From NCBI RefSeq assembly GCF_021191635.1, contig NZ_JAIWPR010000006.1, positions 62,001 through 126,000 of the forward strand: a stretch of DNA of 64,000 nucleotides, read 5' to 3'. The position numbers and the translations under genes are program-made. Below the pieces are notes generated by a model, which had not been told where the DNA came from, ran no database searches, and was given only the letters and a program-made list of their open reading frames with translations. Positions 57,501 to 64,000 of this stretch are shown piece after piece; the stretch's first letter is position 1; each line of letters opens with the position of its first letter. Source of the DNA: Alterluteimonas quercicellularis. Lineage in GTDB: Bacteria; Pseudomonadota; Gammaproteobacteria; Xanthomonadales; Xanthomonadaceae.

Positions 57501-59130
57501 CCCCGCTCTGGCCCGGTCCCTCGGCAACGGCGCCCGAGCCGATCGCGGTGAGACCGTAGCCCCCGCCGCCGTTGGTCGCCGACGCGTTCTGGCCGATCGC
57601 CACGTTGCCCAGATCCGGACCGCCGCTCAGGCTGATGGCCCCGGCGCCGATCGCGATGTCGCTGTAGGGGCCGGAGACGTTCGCCCGGTCGCCGATCGCG
57701 ATGCTGCTGCGGCCGCGCGCGCTGGCGCCCACGCCCGCAGCCAGCGCGTTCGCGGCGGTCGCCCCATCGTTGGCGTAGTTGCCTCCCTGCACGCCGCCGT
57801 CGTTGACGCTGTAGTAGTGGGTGCGGCTGGCGGCCAAGGCCTCATTGGTGGCTTGAAGCTGCGAGCCGTTGACGGCATCGGTGCTGTCGGCGGCCACCCG
57901 CCCGGCAGCCACGTGGATCAGCTGCCGCTCGGCGCCCGCCGCGCCCACGCTGACGACGCCGCGGGCGGCCGAACCTGGGCCCGCGTAGCGGTAGGTCTTG
58001 CCGGCCAGCGTCAATCCCGTCTCCGTCGTCGCCTGGCGGTCGGCGGAGGCGTTGCCCAGCACCACGCTGTTGGCCTGCGTAGTGGTCACCCCGTTGCCCA
58101 GCACGAAGCTGTTGTCCTGGGCGACGGTGTTGTCGTTGCCGATGGCGTAGGACCCGTTGCCGCTGACGGTATTCGGATCGCCCAGGGCGCCCGAGCCTGT
58201 ACCACTGACGACGTTGCCGGTGCCGATGCTGATCGCCTTGGCGCCGGTGGCCTGCGCGCCGTCGCCCAAGGCGATCGCGCTGGCACCGCCGGCGGCGCTG
58301 CGGCGGCCCACCGCCAGCGCTCCCTGTCCCTGCGCCCGGGCGGCCCGACCGACCGCGACGCCGTCGGTCGCGCTCGCCTGCGCCGAGCTGCCGATCGCCG
58401 TGGCGTCACTCGCCGTGGCCGCGGCATTGCGGCCGACCGACAGCGCGCCGGTCTCGGTCGCCTTCGCATCGAGGCCCAGTGCCGCGGAAGCCCGGGCGCT
58501 GGCATCGGCGTAGCGGCCCAGGGCGACGGCCGTGTAGTCCGCGGACGCGCCGTAGCCCACCGCCGTGCCGTTGCGCGCGGCGTGCGCGCCGGCGCCGATC
58601 GCGGTCGCGCCGCTGTAGCCGGTGCTGCCCGCCACGGCGCCCGACCCCACCGCGACCACGCCGAAGCCGCCGGCGCCGTTGCGGTTGCTCGCTGAGGCGT
58701 TCTGGCCGATGGCGACGTTGCCCAGCCCCTTGCTGACGCTTTCGCTGACCGCGCCGGAGCCGATCGCGATGTCTGCGTTGCCGCTGGTGGCGCTCGCCGC
58801 CTCGCCGATCGCGATGCTGCCCCGCCCGCGCGCGCTGGCGTCTACGCCCGCGGCCATGGCATTGGCGCCGGTCGCGCCGTCGTTGGCATAGTTGCCGCCA
58901 TGCGTGCCGCCGTCGTGGACGCTGTAGTAGTGCGTGCGGTCGGTCGCGGTGGCGGCGGCGCTGCCGAGCGCGAGGGCGAGACCGAGCGACGTCGACAGGA
59001 GACCTCGCGGCGACGGACGGGAGATCCGGTGCACCTTGGTTGCACCGGCGCAGCGCGCGTCGGCGAGTTCGGAGGCCACCACCATCTGGCCCAGGGCGTC
59101 GTTCCATACCTTGCTGAATACTCGATTCAT
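54526..59130 (-). CDS. YadA-type trimeric autotransporter adhesin
   Basis: A 1534-residue type Vc secreted adhesin. It starts with an extended signal peptide ([25 protein letters not shown]), then at least two large YadA-head arrays of 14-residue AIG/AVG repeats introduced by YYSVHDGG or YYSVNDGG, neck motifs ([15 protein letters not shown]), two 125-residue stalk modules that are near-identical, a third head array ([10 protein letters not shown]), a coiled-coil stalk ([26 protein letters not shown]) and a C-terminal membrane anchor ending in [11 protein letters not shown]. Start ATG 59130 has GGAAG upstream. Single gene, no partner secretin needed. It should mediate attachment or biofilm growth; the ligand cannot be read from sequence. 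Confidence 0.95.
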   Translation of the reverse strand: MNRVFSKVWNDALGQMVVASELADARCAGATKVHRISRPSPRGLLSTSLGLALALGSAAATATDRTHYYSVHDGGTHGGNYANDGATGANAMAAGVDASARGRGSIAIGEAASATSGNADIAIGSGAVSESVSKGLGNVAIGQNASASNRNGAGGFGVVAVGSGAVAGSTGYSGATAIGAGAHAARNGTAVGYGASADYTAVALGRYADASARASAALGLDAKATETGALSVGRNAAATASDATAIGSSAQASATDGVAVGRAARAQGQGALAVGRRSAAGGASAIALGDGAQATGAKAISIGTGNVVSGTGSGALGDPNTVSGNGSYAIGNDNTVAQDNSFVLGNGVTTTQANSVVLGNASADRQATTETGLTLAGKTYRYAGPGSAARGVVSVGAAGAERQLIHVAAGRVAADSTDAVNGSQLQATNEALAASRTHYYSVNDGGVQGGNYANDGATAANALAAGVGASARGRSSIAIGDRANVSGPYSDIAIGAGAISLSGGPDLGNVAIGQNASATNGGGGYGLTAIGSGAVAEGPGQSGATAIGANAQARQLGATALGWRANASDQGALAVGEEAQSAGLASVAVGRLSQASASGSLALGYTANATHRNTIAIGFNAIASGLAGIASGIHAQATGTGAIAVGGLSQANGTGAVAMGVRTRADGLNALALGGNSLASADQSVAIGDGARATGAKAISIGTGNVVSGTGSGALGDPNTVGGSGSYAIGNDNTIAQDDSFVLGNRVTTTQANSVVLGNASADRAATTETGIALAGTSYTFAGSGSAATGVVSVGATGAERQLIHVAAGRVAADSTDAINGSQLHATARAVESVSEIASAGWNLSAQGENASNVGPGGTVDLDNADGNLAIAKSADGNDVTFDLADDLRIGHSIAVGGTTIDGSGVAIGSTTLTGSGLVVAGGPSVTAGGIDAGNTRIVNVAPGVDRTDAVNKGQLDTVAETASAGWNLSAQGENASNVGPGGTVDLDNADGNLAIAKSADGNDVTFDLADDLRIGHSIAVGGTTIDGSGVTIGDTTLTGSGLVVAGGPSVTADGVDAGGRTVRNVAAGQAETDAVNVGQLDARIEAGRTRYYSVNSAGGGNEDNVGASGADAIASGKDAEAEGDAAVAMGLGSVAAGDGSVAIGAQAQAQALGSLAFGAGAAALHANSIALGAGSATTVGAQAGYRGAYVGESRSTGEVNVGGRQVTGVAAGSADADAVNVAQLEGGVHNAVEQANRHTDTRIGVIDTRIDAIDGRVTVIEGDLVDIRGDITDLDGRVVTIEDNVTNINQTVNQFDGRIIQVENGADGAFQVSQEGPIVKPRPTGANSSAGGNGAIASGENGTAIGNQAVASGRDSTALGQGALASHDNSVALGRGSETTVGAQSGYDAAYVGASSSTGEVNVGGRTVGGVAPGIAGTDAVNVNQLSAGVNHAVGAANQYTDARIAGIESDMWTMDRGYRGATASAMAMAGLPQAYLPGKSMLAVGFGGYQSEYGMAIGLSGITENGRYVYKAQASGNTARDWGFSVGAGIQW
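55971..56619 (-). repeat. 375-bp direct duplication within the adhesin stalk
   Basis: Bases 55971-56244 recur at 56346-56619 with a period of exactly 375 (125 codons) and almost no differences. Each copy encodes [20 protein letters not shown], the following [20 protein letters not shown] and a [10 protein letters not shown] segment. In-frame, so copy-number change would lengthen or shorten the stalk without breaking the frame. Confidence 0.9.
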
Positions 59131-59409
59131 CTCGATCTTCCGTTCGTTTGGCTGGGGGGCTTCCGCGCGGACGTTGCGACCGCGCTTTCGTCCCCTGCCA
59201 AAACGTGATGGGAGCCACACCCCCTACCGCCGTGCCGCACCCTTCGTGGCGCGTTTCGCTCCGGTACATGCGGACGGGCAGCCCGCAGAACGCGCGCACG
59301 CGCCCGCACGGGATCGAAAAAAGAAAGACGAGCCCGGCGCCGTGGCCGTCGACGCACGGGCTTGCCCGACGCATGCACCCGCGCGCGCGTTCCTACGGGT
59401 TCATCGCGG

Positions 59410-59961
59410 CTACTTCGTCGTGTAGCCGCCGTTGATCAGGATGGTCTGGCCGGTGATCCACCAGCCCTCGCTGACCAGGTGCCGGATGAAGGGCACGACG
59501 TCCTCGAGGTCGGTCAGGCCGGTCTTCGAGTAGCGCGACAGCGCCGCCGCGCTCCTGTGGTAGGACACGGCCTCCTGGTCTTCTGCCGGATAAAAGAACG
59601 GCGTGTCCATCGACCCCGGGCCGACGGCGGTCACCGAAATGCCGCGCGCGCCGAACTCGTGGTCGGCGGCGCGGGTGAAGTGCTCGACGGGCGCCTTGGT
59701 GCCGGCGTAGGCGGCATAGAACGGCGTGGACACGCCCAGCAGCGACGTCACCACGGTGCAGACCCTGCCGCCGTCGTTGACGTGCTTTCCCGCCTCCTTG
59801 AGGAAGAAGAACGCCACCTTGCCGTTGACGTCGGCCATCTCGGCGTACTCGGCCTCGCCGATCTCGATCATCGGCTTCTTCAGCACCTTGCCCACCGTGT
59901 TGATCGCGATGTCCGGGCGGCCGACGGCCGCGATCGCGTCTGCGAAGAGCTTCTTGACCGC
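59410..59961 (-). pseudogene. Short-chain dehydrogenase/reductase, N-terminus missing
   Basis: 183 in-frame residues match the C-terminal two thirds of an SDR: INTVGKV (NNAG-like), the catalytic YAGTK (YxxxK), TAVGPGSMDT and the ending TGQTILINGGY. The N-terminal Rossmann part with TGxxxGxG (about 75-80 residues) is absent: upstream sequence in all three minus frames is not SDR-like. The open frame continues to 60372 but encodes low-information Arg/Pro/Ala sequence. I regard it as a 5'-truncated pseudogene; a divergent functional protein starting at an internal codon is unlikely because it could not bind NAD(P). Confidence 0.75.
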
Positions 59962-59972
59962 GCCCGCCCGGG

Positions 59973-60176
59973 TCAGGTGCGGCGCTCCGATGCCCGGAAC
60001 GCTGCCTCGAGCGCTCCCGCCACGTCCACCGTCTCGCCGCGGCGGGGCTCCGCGGCCGAGGCCGGCGCCGCCGCCACCCACAGGGCGAGGCCGATGGCCA
60101 GCGGCAACGGCGCGCGACCCGGGGCAGCGGCCCCGGAACAGGTTTGCCGACGGAGTGGACGAGTGCCTGGGTGCAT
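59973..60176 (-). CDS. Truncated secreted-protein ORF (67 residues)
   Basis: ATG 60176 is preceded by GAGG at normal spacing and encodes a basic start, a hydrophobic core (PLPLAIGLALWVAAAP) and a signal-peptidase site ASAA-EPRR, then only about 25 mature residues before TGA at 59973. Twelve bases later the SDR remnant begins in a different frame. It looks like the 5' end of a secreted-protein gene joined by deletion to the 3' part of an SDR gene. A real small secreted peptide remains possible. The rest of the 60177-60425 gap shows no gene. Confidence 0.45.
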   Translation of the reverse strand: MHPGTRPLRRQTCSGAAAPGRAPLPLAIGLALWVAAAPASAAEPRRGETVDVAGALEAAFRASERRT

Positions 60177-60425
60177 GGAAGTACCTCGATCGGCGGTGGG
60201 GCGCAGACGCGCTCGGTCTCCCAACGTCCCACGGCCTCTCCCTCCCTACCGGGCGATGCGACACGGCGATGCCGCCGCACCGGCAGGGTGCCGGTAGGGT
60301 GTGGGCACGCTCCATCCGTTCCGGTTCGCACAGACGCCGCGGCGGCTCGTCGCCGATGGCCTCCGCATTCATCGATCGAAGTTCGCTAGCATGGCCCCGT
60401 CGGCAAAGCGGAGGTGCCAGCTACG

Positions 60426-61001
60426 GTGAATCGGGATCCGTCCATCGGCGAGGCTGTTGCCGATGCATCCGAGAAGGCGGCGTTCGCGGCGTTCCTGGCG
60501 GCGGAGTCGGGGCCGCTGGTCGGTTTCCTGATCAACAAGCGGATCGCGCTGGAGGACGCCCAGGACATCGCCCAGGAGAGCCAGATCCGCCTGATGCGCT
60601 ACCGCGGCCAGCCGCACGGGGCGCTGAAGGTGCTGCTCTACCGCATCGCGCTCAACCTCGCGCGCGATCTGTGGCGGCAGCGCGCCGCGAACCGGGACCG
60701 TGCGTCCTCGGATCCGTCCGACGGAATGTTCGAGGTCCCGACCCCGGACCCCGGACCCGACCAGCGCGCGATGCAGCAGCAGGAACTGGTCCGGATCCGC
60801 AACGCGATCGCCCGCCTGCCCGACCACTGCCGCCGCATCTATCTCCTCAACAGGATCGAAGGCTTGAGCTACTCGCAGATCGCCCGCCACGCCAACGTCT
60901 CGGTCAAGGCGGTGGAAAAGCAGATCAGCAAGGCGCTGGCCCTGCTGCGCCAGCAGCTGGGCGACCGCCCCGGTCCGGGCGATCGGGATCCGCCGGCATG
61001 A
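60426..61001 (+). CDS. FecI-like ECF sigma factor (second system)
   Basis: A 191-residue ECF sigma factor with region 2 (LEDAQDIAQESQIRLMRY) and region 4 (IARLPDHCRRIYLLNRIEGL, YSQIARHANVSVKAVEKQI), C-terminal to an acidic linker. It has no ATG; GTG 60426 follows GGAGG at 11 bases, GTG 60414 is an alternative. Its TGA overlaps the FecR ATG as ATGA. It is not a close copy of the sigma factor at 35 kb. Confidence 0.9.
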   Translation: MNRDPSIGEAVADASEKAAFAAFLAAESGPLVGFLINKRIALEDAQDIAQESQIRLMRYRGQPHGALKVLLYRIALNLARDLWRQRAANRDRASSDPSDGMFEVPTPDPGPDQRAMQQQELVRIRNAIARLPDHCRRIYLLNRIEGLSYSQIARHANVSVKAVEKQISKALALLRQQLGDRPGPGDRDPPA

Positions 61002-61963
61002 ACATGCGATCCGTACCTGACCCGCTGCCTGCCACCGCCGAGGACTGGGTGGCCCGCCTGCAGTCGCCGGACTGTTCTGCGCAGGAGCACGAGGCGTTCG
61101 AGGACTGGCTCGCGGCCGACGCGCGCAATCCGGCCGCCTACGCGGATGCGGAGCGGCTGTTCGCGATGTCGGCGGAACTCCGTCGCGACCCACAGCTGGC
61201 GGCGCAGGCGCGCAACGCCCGCAGGCGCGCCGACGGCGGACGCCGACGGTCGTGGCCGTTCGCCATGGCGGCCGCGGTGGCCCTGGCCGGAGTGATCGGC
61301 TATCGGGTCCTGTTCGTCGGTGCGGACGCGCCACAGCACCTGCAGACCGCGATCGGGGAGCGCAGGGAATCGGTGCTGGCCGACGGCTCGCGGCTGACCC
61401 TGGACGCGGACACGGCGGTCGATGTCGCCTACGCACGCCGGGAGCGCGCGCTGACCCTGGTCCGCGGGCGGGTGCAGATCGAGGCGGCGTCCGATGCCGA
61501 CCGGCCGATGATCGTGCACGCGGCCAACGGCTCGGTCCGGGTGGTCGGCACGACGTTCCAGGTCCAGCACCTCGGCGGTCGCGTCGAGGTCGGCCTCCTG
61601 CACGGGGCGGTCGCGGTCACCACCGGGCGGGGCCGGCGGGAAACGCTGGCCGAAGGCCAGCAGCTGAGCTACGGCCGCGACGGCGACATCGGCCCGGTGC
61701 GCCCGCTGTCGTCCTCCGAGGCGCAGGCCTGGACGCGCGGCCTGCTGGCGTTCTCGGACAAGCCGCTGGACACGATCGTGCAGGAAGCGAACCGCTACTC
61801 GGCCACCCGGATCCGGCTCGCCGACCCGGCGCTGGGCAGCATTCCGGTCAGCGGCGCGTTCCAGGCGGGCGACCAGGACGCGCTCGCCGATGCCCTGGTC
61901 GCGGGCTGGGGCCTTCACGCCGACCGCGACGCCAACGGAGACATCATCCTGCGCAGGCGGTAG
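60998..61963 (+). CDS. FecR-family anti-sigma regulator (second system)
   Basis: A 321-residue FecR protein: DUF4880 (about 14-60, DWVARLQSPDCSAQEHEAFEDWL), transmembrane helix (about 86-107), FecR domain (ERRESVLADGSRLTLDADTAV, GTTFQV) and a C-terminal DUF4974/STN-like end (GLLAFSDKPLDTIVQEANRYS). Coupled to the sigma gene and followed after 20 bases by a receptor gene, as in the first system. Confidence 0.92.
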   Translation: MNMRSVPDPLPATAEDWVARLQSPDCSAQEHEAFEDWLAADARNPAAYADAERLFAMSAELRRDPQLAAQARNARRRADGGRRRSWPFAMAAAVALAGVIGYRVLFVGADAPQHLQTAIGERRESVLADGSRLTLDADTAVDVAYARRERALTLVRGRVQIEAASDADRPMIVHAANGSVRVVGTTFQVQHLGGRVEVGLLHGAVAVTTGRGRRETLAEGQQLSYGRDGDIGPVRPLSSSEAQAWTRGLLAFSDKPLDTIVQEANRYSATRIRLADPALGSIPVSGAFQAGDQDALADALVAGWGLHADRDANGDIILRRR

Positions 61964-61983
61964 GCCCGGCCGGTGGACAGGCG

Positions 61984-64000
61984 ATGGCGAGTGCGCACGA
62001 TGCGTCAGGACAGCGTGGGGTGCGTGCGGCGGTCGCCACGCTGGCACGAGCGGTTCGCAACGCCGCCGCGGGACTGGGCCTGCTGGCAGCGCTTCCCTGC
62101 GCCTTCGCCGCCGATGCTGCGCGCATCGACTTCGACATTCCGCGGGCATCCCTGGACACGGCGCTGGCGCGCTTCGCGGAGCAGAGCCGCGGCCACGTCT
62201 TCTACTCGCCGGCGCTGGTCGCGCACCGGCAGTCGCGGCCCCTGCAGGGCCGCATGACGCCCTCGCAGGCGCTGGCGCAGCTGCTGGAGGGATCGAACCT
62301 CACCGCGGTCGCGGTCAATTCCGATACCTACCTGCTGCAGCCGGCGCCGAGGACGCGCCGGGCGCGGCCGCCGGCGCCGCGCCCGGCGGACGAACCGCCG
62401 CCGCGCAGGCAGGAGACGCTGGACCTGCAGGGCATCCAGGTGACCGGCAGCCGCATTCCGCGCGCCTCGCTGGAAACGACGGTGCCGGTCACCGTGCTCA
62501 CCCGCGAGGAGATCGAGTCCAGCGGCTTCGTCACCCTGTTCGACCTGCTCAAGCACCAGCCGGGCATGACCGGGCACCATGCCGTGGAGGCAGCGAGCGA
62601 GCGGCAGAGCCAGTCGCTGACCTCGATCGTGGCCACGGCGAGCGCGCATTCGGCGAGTCTGTACGGGCTGGGTCCGCGCGGCACCCTGTACCTGATCGAC
62701 GGCAAGCGGGTGGCGGACTATGCGCTGCCTTCCGCCTCGCTCGGCGGCCTGTCGGACCTCGGCGGCATTCCGCTGAGCATGGTCGAGCGGGTGGAAATCC
62801 AGCGCGGCGGCGCCTCGGCGATCTACGGCTCCGACGCTGTCGCCGGCGTGGTCAACATCATCCTGAAGCGCGACTACCTTGGCACGGAAGGGTCCGCGCT
62901 CTACGGGCTCTCGGAGCGCGGCGACGCGGGCGTCGGGCGCCTGTCGGCGAGCGGCGGCTTCGAGTTCGGCGACAGCGGGCAGCTGTCGTTCAACGTCGAC
63001 CGGTTCTCGCAGGCGCACCTGGCCGGCGATGCGCGCGACTGGCACACCGCGGACCGGCGTAGGCACGGGCTGCCGGACGGGACGGAGGAACTCGGCTACC
63101 GGCTGGAAGACCTGGAGATCGATCCGTTCCCCTCCTGCGTGGCGGCCGCGGATCCGCTGCACCCGGCCTGTCGGCTCGACCGGGGCCGCTACCGCAGCCT
63201 CAGGCCGGGCATCGAGAGCCGCGCCGCCTCGCTGCACTGGACGAGCGCGCTGCCGCGCGATGCGCAGCTGCGGGCCGACCTGCGCTACGCCGGCGCCACC
63301 ACGCGCCTGGACACCGCGCCGATGTTCCTGGTTGGGAACATCGTACCGTCCTCGGACCCGCGCTACTCCGAGGACGCGATCGCGCACCACGCCTTCTACG
63401 AGCTCGGACCGATCTCGAGCCGCACCCGGTCCTCGTCGACGAGCGCGTCCATCGGCGCGACCGTTCCGGCGGGCCGCTGGTCGCTCGACGTCGAGGCCCA
63501 TGCGCAGTCCAACCGGGCCAGGAACGCCATCTTCGGCGTGGTCAACACCGATACCCTCATCTCGCTGCTGCAAGCCGGCCGATACCACATCGACGGACGG
63601 CCCAACGCACCGGAGGTACTGGCGACGATGATTCCGCCCTTGTCCATCGAGGGCGACACCGGCCTGCGCGCGCTGACCGTGCGCGCGAACGGGCCGCTCG
63701 GCGCGATTGCGGGGCGTCCGATCCAGGCCGCGGTGGGCGCCGAGTATCAGCAGGACCGCCTGGAACTGGCGTTCGACCCCTACTTCCTCGAAGGAAGCTA
63801 TGCGTACATCGGCGACTCGCGCGACTTCGAGGGACGGCGCGGCCGGCATGCGGCCTATTCCGAGGTCGCGTTCCCGGCGACCCGGACGCTATCGCTGGAG
63901 GCCGCGTGGCGGATCGACCGGGTCCAGGGCCAGGGCGCGTCCTCCTCGCCCCGCGCGGGCCTGACGTGGCGGCCGACGGAGCGCGTCCTGCTGCGCGGGA
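61984..64000 (+). CDS. TonB-dependent receptor with STN domain, 3' end outside window
   Basis: An open frame from ATG 61984 to the window end (672 complete codons). Signal peptide to about 43, STN domain (about 48-118, FDIPRASLDTALARFAEQS), TonB-box-like LQGIQVTGSRI (about 148-158), plug (LYGLGPRGTLYLIDGKRV, RGGASAIYGSDAVAGVVNI) and the first part of the barrel. GGACAGG precedes the ATG. It is the output channel and sensor of the second sigma/FecR system. Sequence is clearly distinct from the receptor at 31-34 kb, so the two likely have different ligands. Confidence 0.92.
   Translation, partial: MASAHDASGQRGVRAAVATLARAVRNAAAGLGLLAALPCAFAADAARIDFDIPRASLDTALARFAEQSRGHVFYSPALVAHRQSRPLQGRMTPSQALAQLLEGSNLTAVAVNSDTYLLQPAPRTRRARPPAPRPADEPPPRRQETLDLQGIQVTGSRIPRASLETTVPVTVLTREEIESSGFVTLFDLLKHQPGMTGHHAVEAASERQSQSLTSIVATASAHSASLYGLGPRGTLYLIDGKRVADYALPSASLGGLSDLGGIPLSMVERVEIQRGGASAIYGSDAVAGVVNIILKRDYLGTEGSALYGLSERGDAGVGRLSASGGFEFGDSGQLSFNVDRFSQAHLAGDARDWHTADRRRHGLPDGTEELGYRLEDLEIDPFPSCVAAADPLHPACRLDRGRYRSLRPGIESRAASLHWTSALPRDAQLRADLRYAGATTRLDTAPMFLVGNIVPSSDPRYSEDAIAHHAFYELGPISSRTRSSSTSASIGATVPAGRWSLDVEAHAQSNRARNAIFGVVNTDTLISLLQAGRYHIDGRPNAPEVLATMIPPLSIEGDTGLRALTVRANGPLGAIAGRPIQAAVGAEYQQDRLELAFDPYFLEGSYAYIGDSRDFEGRRGRHAAYSEVAFPATRTLSLEAAWRIDRVQGQGASSSPRAGLTWRPTERVLLRG

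Noticed and set aside
54526-59130. Regularly spaced short repeats resembling a CRISPR array
   Set aside because: The repeats are in frame, diverged, and encode YadA head and stalk repeats; there are no unique spacers of constant length and no cas genes.
59381-59396. Single REP arm before the SDR remnant
   Set aside because: GCGCGCGCGTTCCTAC resembles a right arm but has no partner nearby; too short to call.

Overview
The window looks like a chromosomal segment of a very GC-rich member of the Xanthomonadaceae/Lysobacteraceae (a Lysobacter- or Luteimonas-like gammaproteobacterium). The evidence is gene order (asd-fimV-truA-trpF-trpB, pcnB-folK-panB-panC-panD-pgi, dapA next to gcvR-bcp), a GumN-type protein, a secreted subtilase, FecI/FecR/TonB-receptor units with STN domains, and many intergenic GTAG-headed palindromes like the REP repeats of this group. 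The genus is inference. Starts and stops often overlap by 1 or 4 bases, so much of the window is operonic.

Layout. 1-7.2 kb (minus): trpB start, trpF, truA, fimV, asd, a 2-hydroxyacid dehydrogenase, aroC and prmB, giving aspartate/aromatic biosynthesis, tRNA and ribosome-linked methylation and a pilus/peptidoglycan hub protein. 8-25 kb: SCO1, psd, a secreted S8 protease, an MltD-like transglycosylase, a YjgR-like ATPase, an NlpE-like lipoprotein, greB, PfpI, rimO, dienelactone hydrolase, HIT protein, dcd, apbC/mrp, a DUF2147 protein, metG, a HAD phosphatase and a soluble RnfB-like ferredoxin. 25-29 kb (minus): GumN-like protein, DUF1684 lipoprotein, mutL.

29.3-35.7 kb is an accessory-looking block of lower and uneven GC: ECF sigma, FecR anti-sigma, STN-type TonB receptor and S9 peptidase, all translationally coupled or nearly so. 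35.9-53.5 kb returns to core genes: amiC, tsaE, nnr, queG, pgi, panD, panC, panB, folK, pcnB, tRNA-Glu(CTC), fdxA, bamC, dapA, gcvR, bcp/prxQ, phoH and a membrane-anchored glutamate-synthase-like flavoprotein. 53.6-64 kb is again accessory: a small secreted cysteine protein, tRNA-Leu(TAA), a 1534-residue trimeric autotransporter adhesin, a truncated SDR gene beside a truncated secreted ORF, and a second ECF sigma/FecR/STN-TonB receptor unit that runs off the end.

The most notable items are the REP/BIME-like repeats that supply the TAG stop codons of at least five flanking genes, a 218-bp inverted-repeat element between SCO1 and psd, the sigma/FecR/receptor/peptidase operon, repeat amplification in the adhesin, a CxxxCxxxC tail on TrpF, and promoters placed so that queG and panB mRNAs may be leaderless. 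No CRISPR array, transposase, integrase, prophage or rRNA gene was seen.
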